From Curvibacter lanceolatus ATCC 14669 (GTDB lineage: Bacteria; Pseudomonadota; Gammaproteobacteria; Burkholderiales; Burkholderiaceae_C), in NCBI RefSeq assembly GCF_000381265.1, contig NZ_KB906266.1:1-64000 (forward strand): DNA of 64,000 nucleotides, in the 5' to 3' direction. The notes beneath the pieces are model-generated. The model saw only the letters and a list, made by a program, of their open reading frames with translations, did not search any database and was not told the origin of the DNA. The first letter of the stretch is position 1. The number at the start of each line of letters is the position of its first letter. Shown here piece after piece: positions 1 to 8,687 of this stretch. The position numbers were made by a program, and so were the translations under genes.

Positions 1-77
1 AATCCAATTCAAAGTCTGGTTATGCCAAGACGCAATACAAAAAATAAAATCTGATTCCAAACTCTATGAATTCGCCA

Positions 78-98
78 GGCTGTTGCTAACCAACAGCC
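78..98 (+). other. stem-loop in the 23S-5S rRNA spacer
   Basis: An 8-bp inverted repeat (GGCTGTTG / CAACAGCC, 5-nt loop) lies in the spacer just before the 5S rRNA. It is probably an rRNA processing stem. The first ~110 bases carry no gene. No 23S 3' end is recognisable, so the 23S gene must lie outside the window. Confidence 0.45.
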
Positions 99-111
99 CA
101 GCACCAAGTTA

Positions 112-227
112 TGCCTGATGACCATAGCGAGTTGGTCCCACTCCTTCCCATCCCGAACAGGACAGTGAAACAACTCCGCGCCGATGATAGTGCGGGTTCC
201 CGTGTGAAAGTAGGTCATCGTCAGGCT
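112..227 (+). rRNA. rrf: 5S ribosomal RNA
   Basis: The terminal helix pairs GCCTGATGAC at the 5' end with GTCATCGTCAGGC at the 3' end. The conserved internal segments CCCATCCCGAACAG and CCGATGATAGTG are present, and the length (~116 nt) is normal. It is the last gene of an rRNA operon whose 16S and 23S genes lie upstream, and it is followed directly by a terminator. The ends are set from the terminal helix and may be off by one or two bases. Confidence 0.96.
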
Positions 228-239
228 CTTACAGCCCTC

Positions 240-277
240 AAAACCCCCTCCAGGCAACTGGCGGGGGTTTTGTCTTT
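240..277 (+). terminator. Rho-independent terminator of the rRNA operon
   Basis: An AAAACCCCC / GGGGGTTTT stem is followed by a T-rich tail, 13 nt after the 5S gene. This ends the rRNA operon. The following ~185 bp up to coaX hold no gene that I can support. Confidence 0.85.
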
Positions 278-466
278 GGCGCGCTGAAAAATCATGCTCC
301 TCTCGATCCAAGCACAGTCAACATCGCTTCAAGGCATCAAGCGCCACACGCGGTGGGAAATTTTGCCCCTAATTCCGCCCATTGGATGAGCGTGCGTCTA
401 TGTGGCTCTTGCCCTTAAGTAAATTGCACGACAGGCAAATTCCTGAAAGTGGCCATAATTAGGTCC

Positions 467-1246
467 ATGAGCTTCCTTGCTATAGATGTCGGAAACACAC
501 GCCTGAAATGGGCGCTGTATGAGGCCCCTTACCGGGGGGCGACCGTGTTGGCGCAAGGCGCTGAGTTCTTGGAGAACGTCGACAAGTTGGCCGACCATGC
601 ATGGGCGTCATTGACGCCCCCGGATCGCATGCTGGGGTGCATTGTTGCGGGCGAGGCCGTGAAACGGCGGGTCGAAGAGCAGATGGAAATATGGGATGTG
701 CCTCCCAAGTGGGTGGTTTCGACTCAGGCCGAGGCAGGACTGCAGAACGGGTATGACCACCCGACCCGCCTGGGATCTGATCGCTGGGTCGCCATGATTG
801 GCGCACGGCACCGGATGTTGAGCCGTGGAGAGCGATCGCCCCTGATTGTTGTCATGGTCGGAACGGCGGTGACCGTGGAGGCGATTGATCCTGATGGCGT
901 TTTTTTGGGAGGTCTGATCCTCCCAGGGCATGGGATCATGCTCAGAGCGCTTGAATCGGGTACGGCTGGCCTTCATGTCCCAACCGGTGAGGTCAAGCTC
1001 TTTCCAACCAATACCAGTGATGCCTTGACCAGTGGGGGGACCTATGCCATCGCGGGAGCCGTGGCACGCATGGTCGATCACCTAAGAACCCATTGTGGAC
1101 AGGAGCCGCAGTGTGTCATGACTGGGGGGGCGGGTTGGAAGATGGCGCCCAGCATGTCCGTTCAGTGCGAGTTGGTTGACAACCTCATTTTCGATGGACT
1201 GCTGGAGATTGCTGCGCGGCGCTTTCCGCCAACAGAACAGGCTTGA
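467..1246 (+). CDS. coaX: type III pantothenate kinase
   Basis: Phosphorylates pantothenate with ATP, the first step of coenzyme A synthesis, in the cytoplasm. About 259 residues, the usual size for CoaX. It opens with the acetate-kinase-fold phosphate loop DVGNTRLKW (residues 7-15). GSDRW near residue 102 and [10 protein letters not shown] near 132 match the pantothenate- and metal-binding motifs of type III enzymes, and a TGGAG motif lies near the C-terminus. I chose ATG 467; a GTG at 449 would add six residues that the family does not have. No good ribosome-binding site precedes 467, and a CATAAT -10-like element at 454-459 would place the transcript start almost on the ATG, so a leaderless message is possible. 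It stands alone between the rRNA operon and a convergent gene. Confidence 0.9.
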   Translation: MSFLAIDVGNTRLKWALYEAPYRGATVLAQGAEFLENVDKLADHAWASLTPPDRMLGCIVAGEAVKRRVEEQMEIWDVPPKWVVSTQAEAGLQNGYDHPTRLGSDRWVAMIGARHRMLSRGERSPLIVVMVGTAVTVEAIDPDGVFLGGLILPGHGIMLRALESGTAGLHVPTGEVKLFPTNTSDALTSGGTYAIAGAVARMVDHLRTHCGQEPQCVMTGGAGWKMAPSMSVQCELVDNLIFDGLLEIAARRFPPTEQA

Positions 1247-1264
1247 TTGGTGCAGATGCGCTGT

Positions 1265-2053
1265 TCAGTGCGCCGTCAATTCGGTTTTGGCCAATTCGCA
1301 ATAGAGCTGTTCAGAGGCATCGGCCGGAACACAGCTGGCGGCACGTTCGTAGAGCTGGTTTGCTTGATCATGGCTTGCATCTCCGTTTAGCATGACGAGG
1401 GCATTTGCATACTCAACCAAGCCGGCAGCAGAGTCCGGATTGTGATGAAGCGCTTCCGACAGAAGCTGCAAGCCCACATCTTTGCGCGCACCGTAGGTCA
1501 TGCCGCCGATCAATGCCCCAACCTTGTCAATCACTTCGGCGTGAAATGCGCCTAGTGCAATGCGCGCTTCTACATGCTGTGGGCAGATTTGCAGGGTCCT
1601 CTCCAGAGAGTCCTTGACCTTGCTGCCCAGGCCCTGAGCCAAGGCTTTGGCCACACTGATGGCTTGGCTGTACCGGCCAAGCGCATAGGCCTGCAGAAAC
1701 CACCCATTTTGATTGTGAGGTGTATGAACAGTTTGTGCGCCAGCACGCTGGGCGACATCCATGAACAGGTCCAGCCGGGCCTGTTCACTTTTTTCCAGGT
1801 AGCAGGCATATATGCAGGTCGCTTTGTTCGCAACGGTCATGCCACTTGATTCGCCTGCCGCTGCCGCTTCAAGGCCCAAAGTCCTGGCTTCAGCAAAATC
1901 GCCGTTGTGGAAGTGCACCCATGCCTGCTCCAGTAGCGGATGTTGGGGGTAGGGCTCTGCATCACCCGCATGCAGGCGAACCCAGGACTTCTTGAGTGAC
2001 TCGACAGTGAAATTGAAGAGGCCCGGATGCGGAAAGGGTGACCAAGTTGCCAT
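1265..2053 (-). CDS. TPR-repeat protein of unknown function
   Basis: A 262-residue helical protein with tetratricopeptide-like repeats, for example the stretch around HPLLEQAWVHFHNGDFAEA and a later ALHHNPDSAAGLVEYANAL unit. No catalytic motif and no signal peptide are seen. I chose ATG 2053, which has a clear GGAGA site nine bases upstream; the longer frame to 2143 would run into the TetR gene. It starts 10 bp after the TetR gene ends on the same strand, so the two are probably co-transcribed. This pairing suggests the TPR protein acts in the process the regulator controls. I do not recognise the specific family. Confidence 0.72.
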   Translation of the reverse strand: MATWSPFPHPGLFNFTVESLKKSWVRLHAGDAEPYPQHPLLEQAWVHFHNGDFAEARTLGLEAAAAGESSGMTVANKATCIYACYLEKSEQARLDLFMDVAQRAGAQTVHTPHNQNGWFLQAYALGRYSQAISVAKALAQGLGSKVKDSLERTLQICPQHVEARIALGAFHAEVIDKVGALIGGMTYGARKDVGLQLLSEALHHNPDSAAGLVEYANALVMLNGDASHDQANQLYERAASCVPADASEQLYCELAKTELTAH

Positions 2054-2063
2054 CGCTGTCTCC

Positions 2064-2741
2064 TCAGGAGGTCGTTGCTTGAAGTGGGCCGCAGTGCTCG
2101 CCCAATGAAAGTTCTTGCAGGAGCAGACGATCGTCAGCCTCAAGCCAAGGGGCGAGCAAGCTCAGCGCTTGGTGTGTTCCTCGCGCTGAATCGAGCTTTC
2201 CCTGCTCCGTGCTCGCCGCCAGACGCGGTGCTTGCACATACACATAACTGAACCAGTAGCAGAGCAGCACCATGAGATTCGATGCAGTCGTTGACACTTG
2301 GCTGGCGTCCATGTGAAGAACATTTCCAGCCCTGAGTCGCTGTAGAAGACTCGTCAGCGCGCCTGTTAAATCGATCTGGATCTGTTGGAAGTGGGTCTCA
2401 AGATGCCGGTTCTTACTCAGCAAATCGTTGAGGTCGCGGAAAAGAAAGCGATGCGACCAGTTCATTTCAAAAAGCCTTTGAAGCAGTTGCCACGAACCTT
2501 CCAGGTCATTGACCGTGATTGCATCCAGCAACAGTGGCCGGAGTTCGGCCTCGTAGCGGTCGAACAGGGCGTTCACCAATTCGTCTTTGGCCGGGTAGTG
2601 GTAGTACAAGTTGCCGGGGCTGATGCCCAAAGCTCCGGAAATCAGCGTCGTCGAGACATTGGGTTCACCGAACTTGTTGAACAGATCGAGCGAGACTTCG
2701 AGGATTCGCTCGGCAGTCCTGCGAGGCGCCTTTTTCACCAT
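2064..2741 (-). CDS. TetR family transcriptional regulator
   Basis: A 225-residue repressor-type protein. The N-terminal helix-turn-helix spans roughly residues 10-55 and includes STTLISGALGISPGNLYYHY, followed by KDELV as in TetR proteins. The rest is an all-helical ligand-binding domain with no recognisable ligand class. ATG 2741 is preceded by GGGAG at a good distance; the 13 extra residues of the longer frame are not family-like. It is followed at 10 bp by the TPR gene and faces the rfb operon across a 212-bp divergent region, so it could autoregulate there. The target is not known from sequence. Confidence 0.85.
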   Translation of the reverse strand: MVKKAPRRTAERILEVSLDLFNKFGEPNVSTTLISGALGISPGNLYYHYPAKDELVNALFDRYEAELRPLLLDAITVNDLEGSWQLLQRLFEMNWSHRFLFRDLNDLLSKNRHLETHFQQIQIDLTGALTSLLQRLRAGNVLHMDASQVSTTASNLMVLLCYWFSYVYVQAPRLAASTEQGKLDSARGTHQALSLLAPWLEADDRLLLQELSLGEHCGPLQATTS

Positions 2742-2953
2742 GAAGTCGTCTCCCAGTATTTTTTTTGAACCTGAATCCACTCTAGCCTAGCGACCCGAGC
2801 CCAGCTACTAGGGATCTTGCTAGCCTGTACAAGTGTGAACACCGCCGGGAAATCGAATGGTTCGCATTGATGGGGGCGAATGAAGCTCTGTAGTCGAATG
2901 AGATAATCCACGACTTTGGCTCCGGCTGAGCCGACTCCATCCAGGGCAGACAG

Positions 2954-4024
2954 ATGATTCTCGTAACCGGCGGCGCTGGCTTCATTGGCGCCAATTTCGT
3001 GCTCGATTGGCTGGCTCAGAACGATGAGCCCGTGATCAACCTCGACAAGCTGACCTATGCGGGCAACCGCGAGAACCTTGCATCACTCGAAGGCGACGCT
3101 CGTCACCACTTCGTGCACGGTGACATCGGCGACAGCGCCCTGGTGGATGAACTGCTGCGGGTGCATCAGCCCCGGGCCGTGATCAACTTTGCCGCCGAGT
3201 CGCATGTGGACCGTTCCATTCACGGCCCCGAGGATTTCATCCAGACCAATGTGGTCGGCACCCTGCGCCTGCTCGAATCGGTGCGCGGCCACTGGAACGG
3301 TCTGGGTGCCGAGCAAAAGTCCAGCTTCCGATTCCTGCACGTGTCGACCGACGAAGTCTACGGATCCCTGTCCCCCACCGACCCGGCCTTCACCGAAGAC
3401 CACCCCTTCGAGCCCAACAGCCCCTATTCGGCCAGCAAGGCCGCCAGCGACCACCTGGTGCGGGCCTGGCACCACACCTACGGCTTGCCGGTGCTGACCA
3501 CCAATTGCTCCAACAACTACGGGCCGTACCACTTTCCAGAAAAGCTCATCCCCCTGATGATCGTCAACGCCCTGGCCGGCAAGGCCTTGCCCATCTACGG
3601 CGATGGTCAGCAGGTGCGTGACTGGCTCTATGTGAAAGACCACTGCAGCGCGATCCGTCGCGTGCTCGAGGGCGGGCGTGTGGGGGAGACCTACAACGTG
3701 GGTGGCTGGAACGAAAAGCCCAACCTCGAGATCGTGCACACCGTGTGTGCGCTGCTCGATGAACTGCGCCCGCGCAGCGATGGCAAGCCTTACCGCGAGC
3801 AGATCACCTACGTCAAAGACCGGCCTGGCCACGACCGCCGCTATGCCATTGATGCCCGCAAGCTCGAACGCGAACTGGGTTGGAAGCCGGCCGAGACCTT
3901 CGAGTCCGGCATCCGCAAGACCGTGCAGTGGTACCTCAGCCATGAAGACTGGGTGAGCCACGTGCAAAGTGGCGCCTACCGCGACTGGGTGCAAAAGCAA
4001 TACGCCAGCGAAAGCGCCGCATGA
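2954..4024 (+). CDS. rfbB: dTDP-glucose 4,6-dehydratase
   Basis: Converts dTDP-glucose to dTDP-4-keto-6-deoxyglucose, the second step of dTDP-L-rhamnose synthesis, using bound NAD. 356 residues, the normal size. The Rossmann loop GGAGFIG is at residues 6-12. The catalytic STDEVYG motif is near 131 and YSASK (Tyr-Lys of the extended SDR family) near 157. It is the first gene of a four-gene operon and its stop overlaps the rfbD start in ATGA. Rhamnose made here would go to lipopolysaccharide or another surface glycan. No glycosyltransferase cluster adjoins it in this window. Confidence 0.97.
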   Translation: MILVTGGAGFIGANFVLDWLAQNDEPVINLDKLTYAGNRENLASLEGDARHHFVHGDIGDSALVDELLRVHQPRAVINFAAESHVDRSIHGPEDFIQTNVVGTLRLLESVRGHWNGLGAEQKSSFRFLHVSTDEVYGSLSPTDPAFTEDHPFEPNSPYSASKAASDHLVRAWHHTYGLPVLTTNCSNNYGPYHFPEKLIPLMIVNALAGKALPIYGDGQQVRDWLYVKDHCSAIRRVLEGGRVGETYNVGGWNEKPNLEIVHTVCALLDELRPRSDGKPYREQITYVKDRPGHDRRYAIDARKLERELGWKPAETFESGIRKTVQWYLSHEDWVSHVQSGAYRDWVQKQYASESAA

Positions 4025-4941
4025 GCCTGCACATCCTGCTGCTCGGCAAAAACGGCCAACTGGGCTGGGAGCTGCAGCGAGCCCTGAGCCCGCTGGGCCG
4101 GGTCACGGCGCTGGATCGCCACAGCACTGAACACTGTGGTGACCTCAGCCGGCTCGACGAGTTGGCTGCCACGGTGCGCACCTTGTGCCCTGATGTCATC
4201 GTCAACGCGGCCGCCCACACCGCAGTCGACCGCGCAGAAAGCGAGCCCGAACTCGCCCGAACCCTCAACGCCCTGGCCCCAGGCGTGCTGGCCCGTGAGG
4301 CGGCTCAACTGGGCGCCACCCTGGTCCACTACAGCACCGACTACGTGTTCGATGGCAGCGGCGAGGCCCCCTGGCAAGAGGGTGACGCCACCGGCCCGCT
4401 CAGCGTCTACGGCCGCACCAAGCTGGAGGGCGAGCAGTTGGTCCAGCAAAGCGGTGCACGGCACCTGATCTTTCGCACCAGCTGGGTGTATGCCGCGCGC
4501 GGTGGCAACTTTGCCAAGACCATGCTGCGCCTGGCCGCAGAGCGCGAACGCCTGACCGTGATCGACGACCAGTTTGGCGCGCCCACTGGGGCGGATTTGC
4601 TGGCCGACCTCAGTGCCCACGCCATCCGCGCCGTACAACAGCGCCCCGAGTTGTCGGGCCTGTACCACGCCGTGGCGGCAGGCCAGACCACCTGGCATGA
4701 CTACGCCCGCTATGTGATCGACCATGCGCGCCGTGCCGGGGTGCCCCTCAAAACGCCTGCTGACGGCATCGCCCCCGTGCCCACCAGCGCCTTCCCGACG
4801 CCGGCCCGGCGCCCGGGCAACTCGCGCCTGAGCACCGCCAAGCTGCAGGCGGCGTTTGAGCTGGTCTTGCCTGATTGGCAGCAGGGCGTGGCCCGCATGC
4901 TCGACGAAATCCTGCCTGCGACACAGGCCCCCAAGGGCTGA
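4021..4941 (+). CDS. rfbD: dTDP-4-dehydrorhamnose reductase
   Basis: Last enzyme of dTDP-L-rhamnose synthesis; it reduces dTDP-4-keto-L-rhamnose with NAD(P)H. 306 residues. The nucleotide-binding GKNGQLG is near residue 9 and STDYVFDG is in the middle. The catalytic Tyr-Lys pair lies in YGRTK (near 130), and the typical RTSWVY segment follows. It overlaps rfbB by 4 bp, so translation is probably coupled. rfbA follows after 36 bp. Confidence 0.97.
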   Translation: MSLHILLLGKNGQLGWELQRALSPLGRVTALDRHSTEHCGDLSRLDELAATVRTLCPDVIVNAAAHTAVDRAESEPELARTLNALAPGVLAREAAQLGATLVHYSTDYVFDGSGEAPWQEGDATGPLSVYGRTKLEGEQLVQQSGARHLIFRTSWVYAARGGNFAKTMLRLAAERERLTVIDDQFGAPTGADLLADLSAHAIRAVQQRPELSGLYHAVAAGQTTWHDYARYVIDHARRAGVPLKTPADGIAPVPTSAFPTPARRPGNSRLSTAKLQAAFELVLPDWQQGVARMLDEILPATQAPKG

Positions 4942-4977
4942 TCAAGCTGCCAAGAACATCAGGGAGAAACACACATC

Positions 4978-5868
4978 ATGACCACGCAACGCAAAGGCAT
5001 CATCCTGGCCGGTGGCTCCGGCACCCGGCTGCACCCGGCCACGCTGGCCATCAGCAAACAACTGCTGCCGGTGTACGACAAGCCCATGGTGTACTACCCG
5101 CTCAGCACCCTGATGCTGGCGGGCATGCGCGACATCCTGCTCATCAGCACGCCGCAAGACACGCCTCGCTTCCAGCAGCTGCTGGGTGATGGCAGCCAGT
5201 GGGGCCTGAACCTGCAATACGCCGTGCAAGCCAGCCCCGACGGCCTGGCCCAGGCCTTCATCATCGGCGAGCCCTTTGTGGGCAACCACCCCAGTGCCCT
5301 GGTGCTGGGTGACAACATCTTCTACGGCCACGACTTCGTGCCCCTGCTGGCCAATGCCGATGCCCAGACCGCCGGCGCCACGGTGTTTGCCTACCACGTC
5401 ACCGACCCCGAGCGTTACGGCGTGGTGGCCTTCGACAAGAGCGGCAAGGCCAGCAGCATCGAAGAAAAGCCCCCCGTCCCCAAGAGCAACTACGCCGTCA
5501 CCGGCCTGTACTTCTACGACCAGCAGGTGGTGGAGATTGCCAAGAGCATCCGCCCCAGCGCGCGCGGTGAGCTGGAGATCACCACCGTCAACGAAACCTA
5601 CCTGCAGCGTGGCCAACTCAACGTGCAGATCATGAAGCGCGGCTACGCCTGGCTGGACACCGGCACCCACGACAGCCTGCTGGAGGCCGGCCAGTTCATC
5701 GCCACCCTCGAGCGCCGTCAGGGCCTGAAGGTGGCCTGCCCCGAAGAGATTGCCTGGCGCAATGGGTTCATCAACAGTGAACAGCTCGAGCGCCTGGCCC
5801 AACCCCTGGCCAAGAACGGCTACGGCCAATACCTGCTGCGCCTGCTCAAGGACGAAGCCCAATCATGA
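4978..5868 (+). CDS. rfbA: glucose-1-phosphate thymidylyltransferase
   Basis: Joins dTTP and glucose-1-phosphate to give dTDP-glucose, the entry step of the rhamnose pathway, and is normally feedback-inhibited by dTDP-rhamnose. 296 residues, with [11 protein letters not shown] (residues 12-22), the nucleotidyltransferase signature, and LGDNIFYG near 111. An AGGGAGA site precedes ATG 4978. Its stop overlaps the rfbC start in ATGA. Confidence 0.97.
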   Translation: MTTQRKGIILAGGSGTRLHPATLAISKQLLPVYDKPMVYYPLSTLMLAGMRDILLISTPQDTPRFQQLLGDGSQWGLNLQYAVQASPDGLAQAFIIGEPFVGNHPSALVLGDNIFYGHDFVPLLANADAQTAGATVFAYHVTDPERYGVVAFDKSGKASSIEEKPPVPKSNYAVTGLYFYDQQVVEIAKSIRPSARGELEITTVNETYLQRGQLNVQIMKRGYAWLDTGTHDSLLEAGQFIATLERRQGLKVACPEEIAWRNGFINSEQLERLAQPLAKNGYGQYLLRLLKDEAQS

Positions 5869-6413
5869 ACGTCATTCCAACCGCCATCCCTGAAGTCCTG
5901 ATCCTCGAGCCCAAAGTCTTTGGCGACGCCCGAGGCTTCTTCTTCGAAAGCTTCAACCAGAAGGTCTTCAACGAGGCCACCGGCCTGCAAGTCGAATTCG
6001 TGCAGGACAACCACAGCCGCTCCACCAAGGGCGTGCTGCGCGGGCTGCACTACCAGCTGCAGCAGGCCCAAGGCAAGCTGGTGCGCGTGGTGCGCGGCTC
6101 GGTGTTCGATGTGGCGGTGGACATCCGCAAAAGCTCAGCCACCTTCGGGCAATGGGTGGGGGTGGAACTCAGCGAGGACAACCATCGCCAACTGTGGGTG
6201 CCGCCCGGTTTTGCACATGGCTTTGTGGTGACCAGCGACAGCGCCGACTTTCTGTACAAGACCACCGACTACTACGCGCCGCAATACGAGCGCTGCATTG
6301 CCTGGAACGACCCCGCCCTGGCGGTTCAATGGCCCGATGTGGGTGAGCCGCCGCGGCTGTCGGCCAAGGATGCACTCGGTGTGCCCCTGGCTCAGGCTGA
6401 GGTATTTGCCTGA
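5865..6413 (+). CDS. rfbC: dTDP-4-dehydrorhamnose 3,5-epimerase
   Basis: Epimerises the keto sugar at C3 and C5 before RfbD acts. 182 residues of cupin fold. RGLHYQ carries the catalytic histidine (about residue 62), and YKTTDYY near 130 carries the tyrosine. It is the last gene of the rfbBDAC operon and ends 15 bp before a convergent gene, so there is little room for a dedicated terminator and none is obvious. Confidence 0.97.
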   Translation: MNVIPTAIPEVLILEPKVFGDARGFFFESFNQKVFNEATGLQVEFVQDNHSRSTKGVLRGLHYQLQQAQGKLVRVVRGSVFDVAVDIRKSSATFGQWVGVELSEDNHRQLWVPPGFAHGFVVTSDSADFLYKTTDYYAPQYERCIAWNDPALAVQWPDVGEPPRLSAKDALGVPLAQAEVFA

Positions 6414-6428
6414 ACCCGCTCGCGCACT

Positions 6429-7490
6429 TCAGACTGGTACCGCGCTGAAGCGGTAGATGCCATCCGCGTCCAGCGTGCGCTGCAGCAGCCCCTGAAACCA
6501 CAGCGCGTGCAGGTGGGCCACGGCCTCACCCATGGCAAACGAGGTCTGATGCAGATCCAGCGGGCGTTTGAACATCACGGGCAGGATGTCCGCCCCGCAG
6601 CATGGCCGCTCTTGGCAGGCCTGCAAGACCTCGGCCAGGCGATCGCGGTGGTGCTCATGCAATTGCCGGATGCGTTGCTGCAGGCCGCGAAACGGCTTGC
6701 CGTGGGAGGGCAGCGTCAAGGTGTCCGCCGGTAGCGTGGCAAATCGATCGACCGAATCCAGAAACAGCTTCAGCGGGTTCGACTCGGGCTCGATGTCGAA
6801 CACGCTCACATTGGTCGAGATGCGCGGCAGCATCATGTCGCCCCCCAGCAGCAGGCCCAGCGTGGGGCAGTGCAGGGCAATGTGTTCCGGGGCATGGCCA
6901 TAGCCGCTGATGCACTGCCAGTCGTGGGCCCCGATGCGCACGGTGGCACCGTCCATGAGGCGGTGAAAGCGGGCCGGCATGGCCGGCACCATGCTGGGGT
7001 AGTAACGCGTGCGGCCCCGGATCTTGTCCACCGCCTCGGGGTCGCTCAGTCCGTGGGCGGCAAAAAAGCCGGCGGCGTCCGGCCCGCCGAAGCCGGTCGT
7101 GCTCTGCGACCCCAGTCGGGCCGCGTAATAGTCGGTGGCACTCATCCACAAAGGCGCGTTCCAGCGTTCACACAGCCAATGGGCCAGCCCGACATGGTCG
7201 GGGTGCATGTGGGTGACCAGCACCCGCAGGATGGGCAGTCCCTGCAGTTGTGTGGCAAAGATCTGCTCCCAAAGGGCCTTGGCGTCGTCACTGGCGATGC
7301 AGCAGTCCACCACGGTCCAGCCTTTCACACCATCGAGCTCGTCGGCCAGCAGCCACAGGTTGATGTGGTTCAGCGCGAAAGGCAGCGCCATGCGGATCCA
7401 GCGCACCCCGGGAGCCACCTCCAGCGTGTGGCCGGGCTCCGGCAGGGCCTCGCCAAAAGGGTAGTCCAGTTCCAGTTCGAGTGCGTTCAT
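6429..7490 (-). CDS. metallo-beta-lactamase-fold hydrolase, probable LiuR regulon member
   Basis: A 353-residue cytoplasmic hydrolase of the glyoxalase II/MBL superfamily. The metal-binding motif HMHPDH is at residues 94-99, with further conserved histidines in ALHCPTLGLLLGGD and PSHGKPF. The C-terminal part looks like the winged-helix tail of LACTB2-like proteins. ATG 7490 was chosen because the upstream 31 residues of the open frame are not conserved-looking. It is transcribed away from liuR, and a LiuR-type operator lies between the two genes. This suggests a job in acyl-CoA or thioester hydrolysis during isovalerate breakdown. The substrate is unknown. Confidence 0.85.
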   Translation of the reverse strand: MNALELELDYPFGEALPEPGHTLEVAPGVRWIRMALPFALNHINLWLLADELDGVKGWTVVDCCIASDDAKALWEQIFATQLQGLPILRVLVTHMHPDHVGLAHWLCERWNAPLWMSATDYYAARLGSQSTTGFGGPDAAGFFAAHGLSDPEAVDKIRGRTRYYPSMVPAMPARFHRLMDGATVRIGAHDWQCISGYGHAPEHIALHCPTLGLLLGGDMMLPRISTNVSVFDIEPESNPLKLFLDSVDRFATLPADTLTLPSHGKPFRGLQQRIRQLHEHHRDRLAEVLQACQERPCCGADILPVMFKRPLDLHQTSFAMGEAVAHLHALWFQGLLQRTLDADGIYRFSAVPV

Positions 7491-7546
7491 GGTGTGGGGC
7501 CTTCGTCCGGGCTTGTGGGGTGGTGTTGCCGCTGTGTGCGCCAGGA

Positions 7547-7575
7547 TTGACGTTGACGTAAGCGTCAGATGTAAT
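7547..7575 (+). promoter_or_regulatory. liuR promoter with embedded LiuR-type operator
   Basis: A -35 element TTGACG (7547-7552) and a -10 element TGTAAT (7570-7575) are separated by 17 bp. An imperfect palindrome (TTGACGTTGAC / GTAAGCGTCAG, 7547-7568) fills the -35 and spacer, the usual place for MerR-family binding. The same motif recurs as a perfect palindrome at 8163-8190. It probably gives autoregulation of liuR and may also control the divergent hydrolase gene. Confidence 0.7.
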
Positions 7576-7645
7576 CGGCCCATTCTAGGCAGGCGTGCAC
7601 AGGGCAGATGTCACCGCCGTGCTACCGATTCCACCCGTTTTTTCC

Positions 7646-8122
7646 ATGGCCACCACCTACACTATCAGCGACCTCGCCCACGAATTCGACCTCACCACCC
7701 GCGCCATGCGCTTTTATGAGGACATGGGGCTGCTGCAACCGCTGCGCGAGGGGCCTGGCGGGCGCACCCGCATCTACACGGCCCGCGACCGCACCCGGCT
7801 CAAGCTCACCCTGCGCGCCAAGCGATTGGGGCTGTCCCTGTCGGAGGCGCGTGAAATCATCGACATGTACGACAGCCCGCGCGACACCGGGCCGCAGCTG
7901 CGCAAATTCCTCGATGTGCTGGCCGGCCACCGCCGTCAGCTCGAAGAACAGATGGCCGATCTCCAGGCCAACCTCGAAGAGGTCAAGGTGCATGAAAAGG
8001 AGGCCCGCGCCCTGCTTGCCAAGGCCAGCAAGGTGCAGGGCGCCGAGGCGGACACCTTGCCGCCGGCCCCGCCTCAACCCGCCGCCACAGCGGCACCGAC
8101 CCGCAAGCGCCGCGCCGCCTGA
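7646..8122 (+). CDS. liuR: MerR family regulator of leucine/isovalerate catabolism
   Basis: A 158-residue DNA-binding regulator. The N-terminal MerR winged helix-turn-helix spans residues 5-75, with TISDLAHEFDLTTRAMRFYE and the wing region RIYTARDR. It is followed by a long coiled-coil dimerisation helix (about 80-135) and a short, Ala/Pro-rich tail. No metal-binding cysteine cluster is present, as expected for LiuR rather than metal sensors. ATG 7646 starts the conserved part; the longer frame adds 17 unlike residues. Position directly before liuA and the two palindromic sites support the LiuR assignment known from proteobacterial liu operons. Confidence 0.88.
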   Translation: MATTYTISDLAHEFDLTTRAMRFYEDMGLLQPLREGPGGRTRIYTARDRTRLKLTLRAKRLGLSLSEAREIIDMYDSPRDTGPQLRKFLDVLAGHRRQLEEQMADLQANLEEVKVHEKEARALLAKASKVQGAEADTLPPAPPQPAATAAPTRKRRAA

Positions 8123-8162
8123 TCCAGTGGCGCCCTTCAGGGTGTCTGAGGTGGTCTTTCAC

Positions 8163-8190
8163 TAATTGACGTTTACGTAAACGTCAATTA
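8163..8190. promoter_or_regulatory. perfect 28-bp palindrome, LiuR operator of the liu operon
   Basis: TAATTGACGTTTAC is followed immediately by its exact reverse complement, with no spacer. The site ends 12 bp before the thioesterase start. TTGACG at 8166-8171 could serve as the -35 with a weak TAAGCT -10 at 8189-8194, the same geometry as the liuR promoter. It would place LiuR control over the operon that begins at 8203. Confidence 0.88.
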
Positions 8191-8202
8191 AGCTGCCGGC
8201 CC

Positions 8203-8670
8203 ATGAACCGATCCACTTCCGACCAGGCCGCAGGTGTCCACGCGCTGGAGGCCCTGCATGCCCGCATCGAGGCCAGTCTGGCCCGCCAGGGGCTGATGCA
8301 GCACCTGGGGGCGCGCCTGCTGCGGGTCGAGCCCGGCCTGTGCGAAATCGCCTTGCCCTATTCCGAGCGGGTGACCCAGCAGCAAGGCGGCTTTCATGGC
8401 GGTGCCATGGGCGCGCTGGCCGACATCGCTGGCGGCTACGCCGGCCTGTCGGTGCTCGACGAGGGGCTGGAGGTGGTCACGGTCGAATACAAGATCAACT
8501 TCCTGGCCAGCTTCCACGGGGGTGAACTCCACGCCCTGGGCCGGGTGGTCCGCCCCGGCAAGCGGGTCATCGTGACCACGGCCGAACTCTTTCACGTGGC
8601 GCCCGACGGGCGCCGTCAATCCTGCGCGGTGATGCAGCAGACGCTGGCACCGGTCCCTCAAAAATACTGA
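8203..8670 (+). CDS. PaaI-type hotdog-fold acyl-CoA thioesterase
   Basis: A 155-residue protein of the PaaI/YdiI hotdog family. The motif [13 protein letters not shown] (about residues 62-74) is the family's active-site loop and helix, with the conserved acidic residue. VEYKINFLA is the typical following strand. It likely releases free acid and CoA from stalled acyl-CoA intermediates. It is the first gene after the LiuR operator and is 17 bp from liuA, so it is part of the liu operon. Its ATG has no obvious ribosome-binding site, and the predicted transcript start is only a few bases away. Confidence 0.87.
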   Translation: MNRSTSDQAAGVHALEALHARIEASLARQGLMQHLGARLLRVEPGLCEIALPYSERVTQQQGGFHGGAMGALADIAGGYAGLSVLDEGLEVVTVEYKINFLASFHGGELHALGRVVRPGKRVIVTTAELFHVAPDGRRQSCAVMQQTLAPVPQKY

Positions 8671-8687
8671 ATCTCAAGGAGACTCCC

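Noticed and set aside
9-311. A 100-codon minus-strand frame over the 5S rRNA
   Set aside because: It lies across a certain rRNA gene and its terminator.
8163-8190. The 28-bp palindrome as a terminator of liuR
   Set aside because: It lacks a T-run and a loop, matches the motif before liuR, and abuts the start of the next operon, so an operator fits better.
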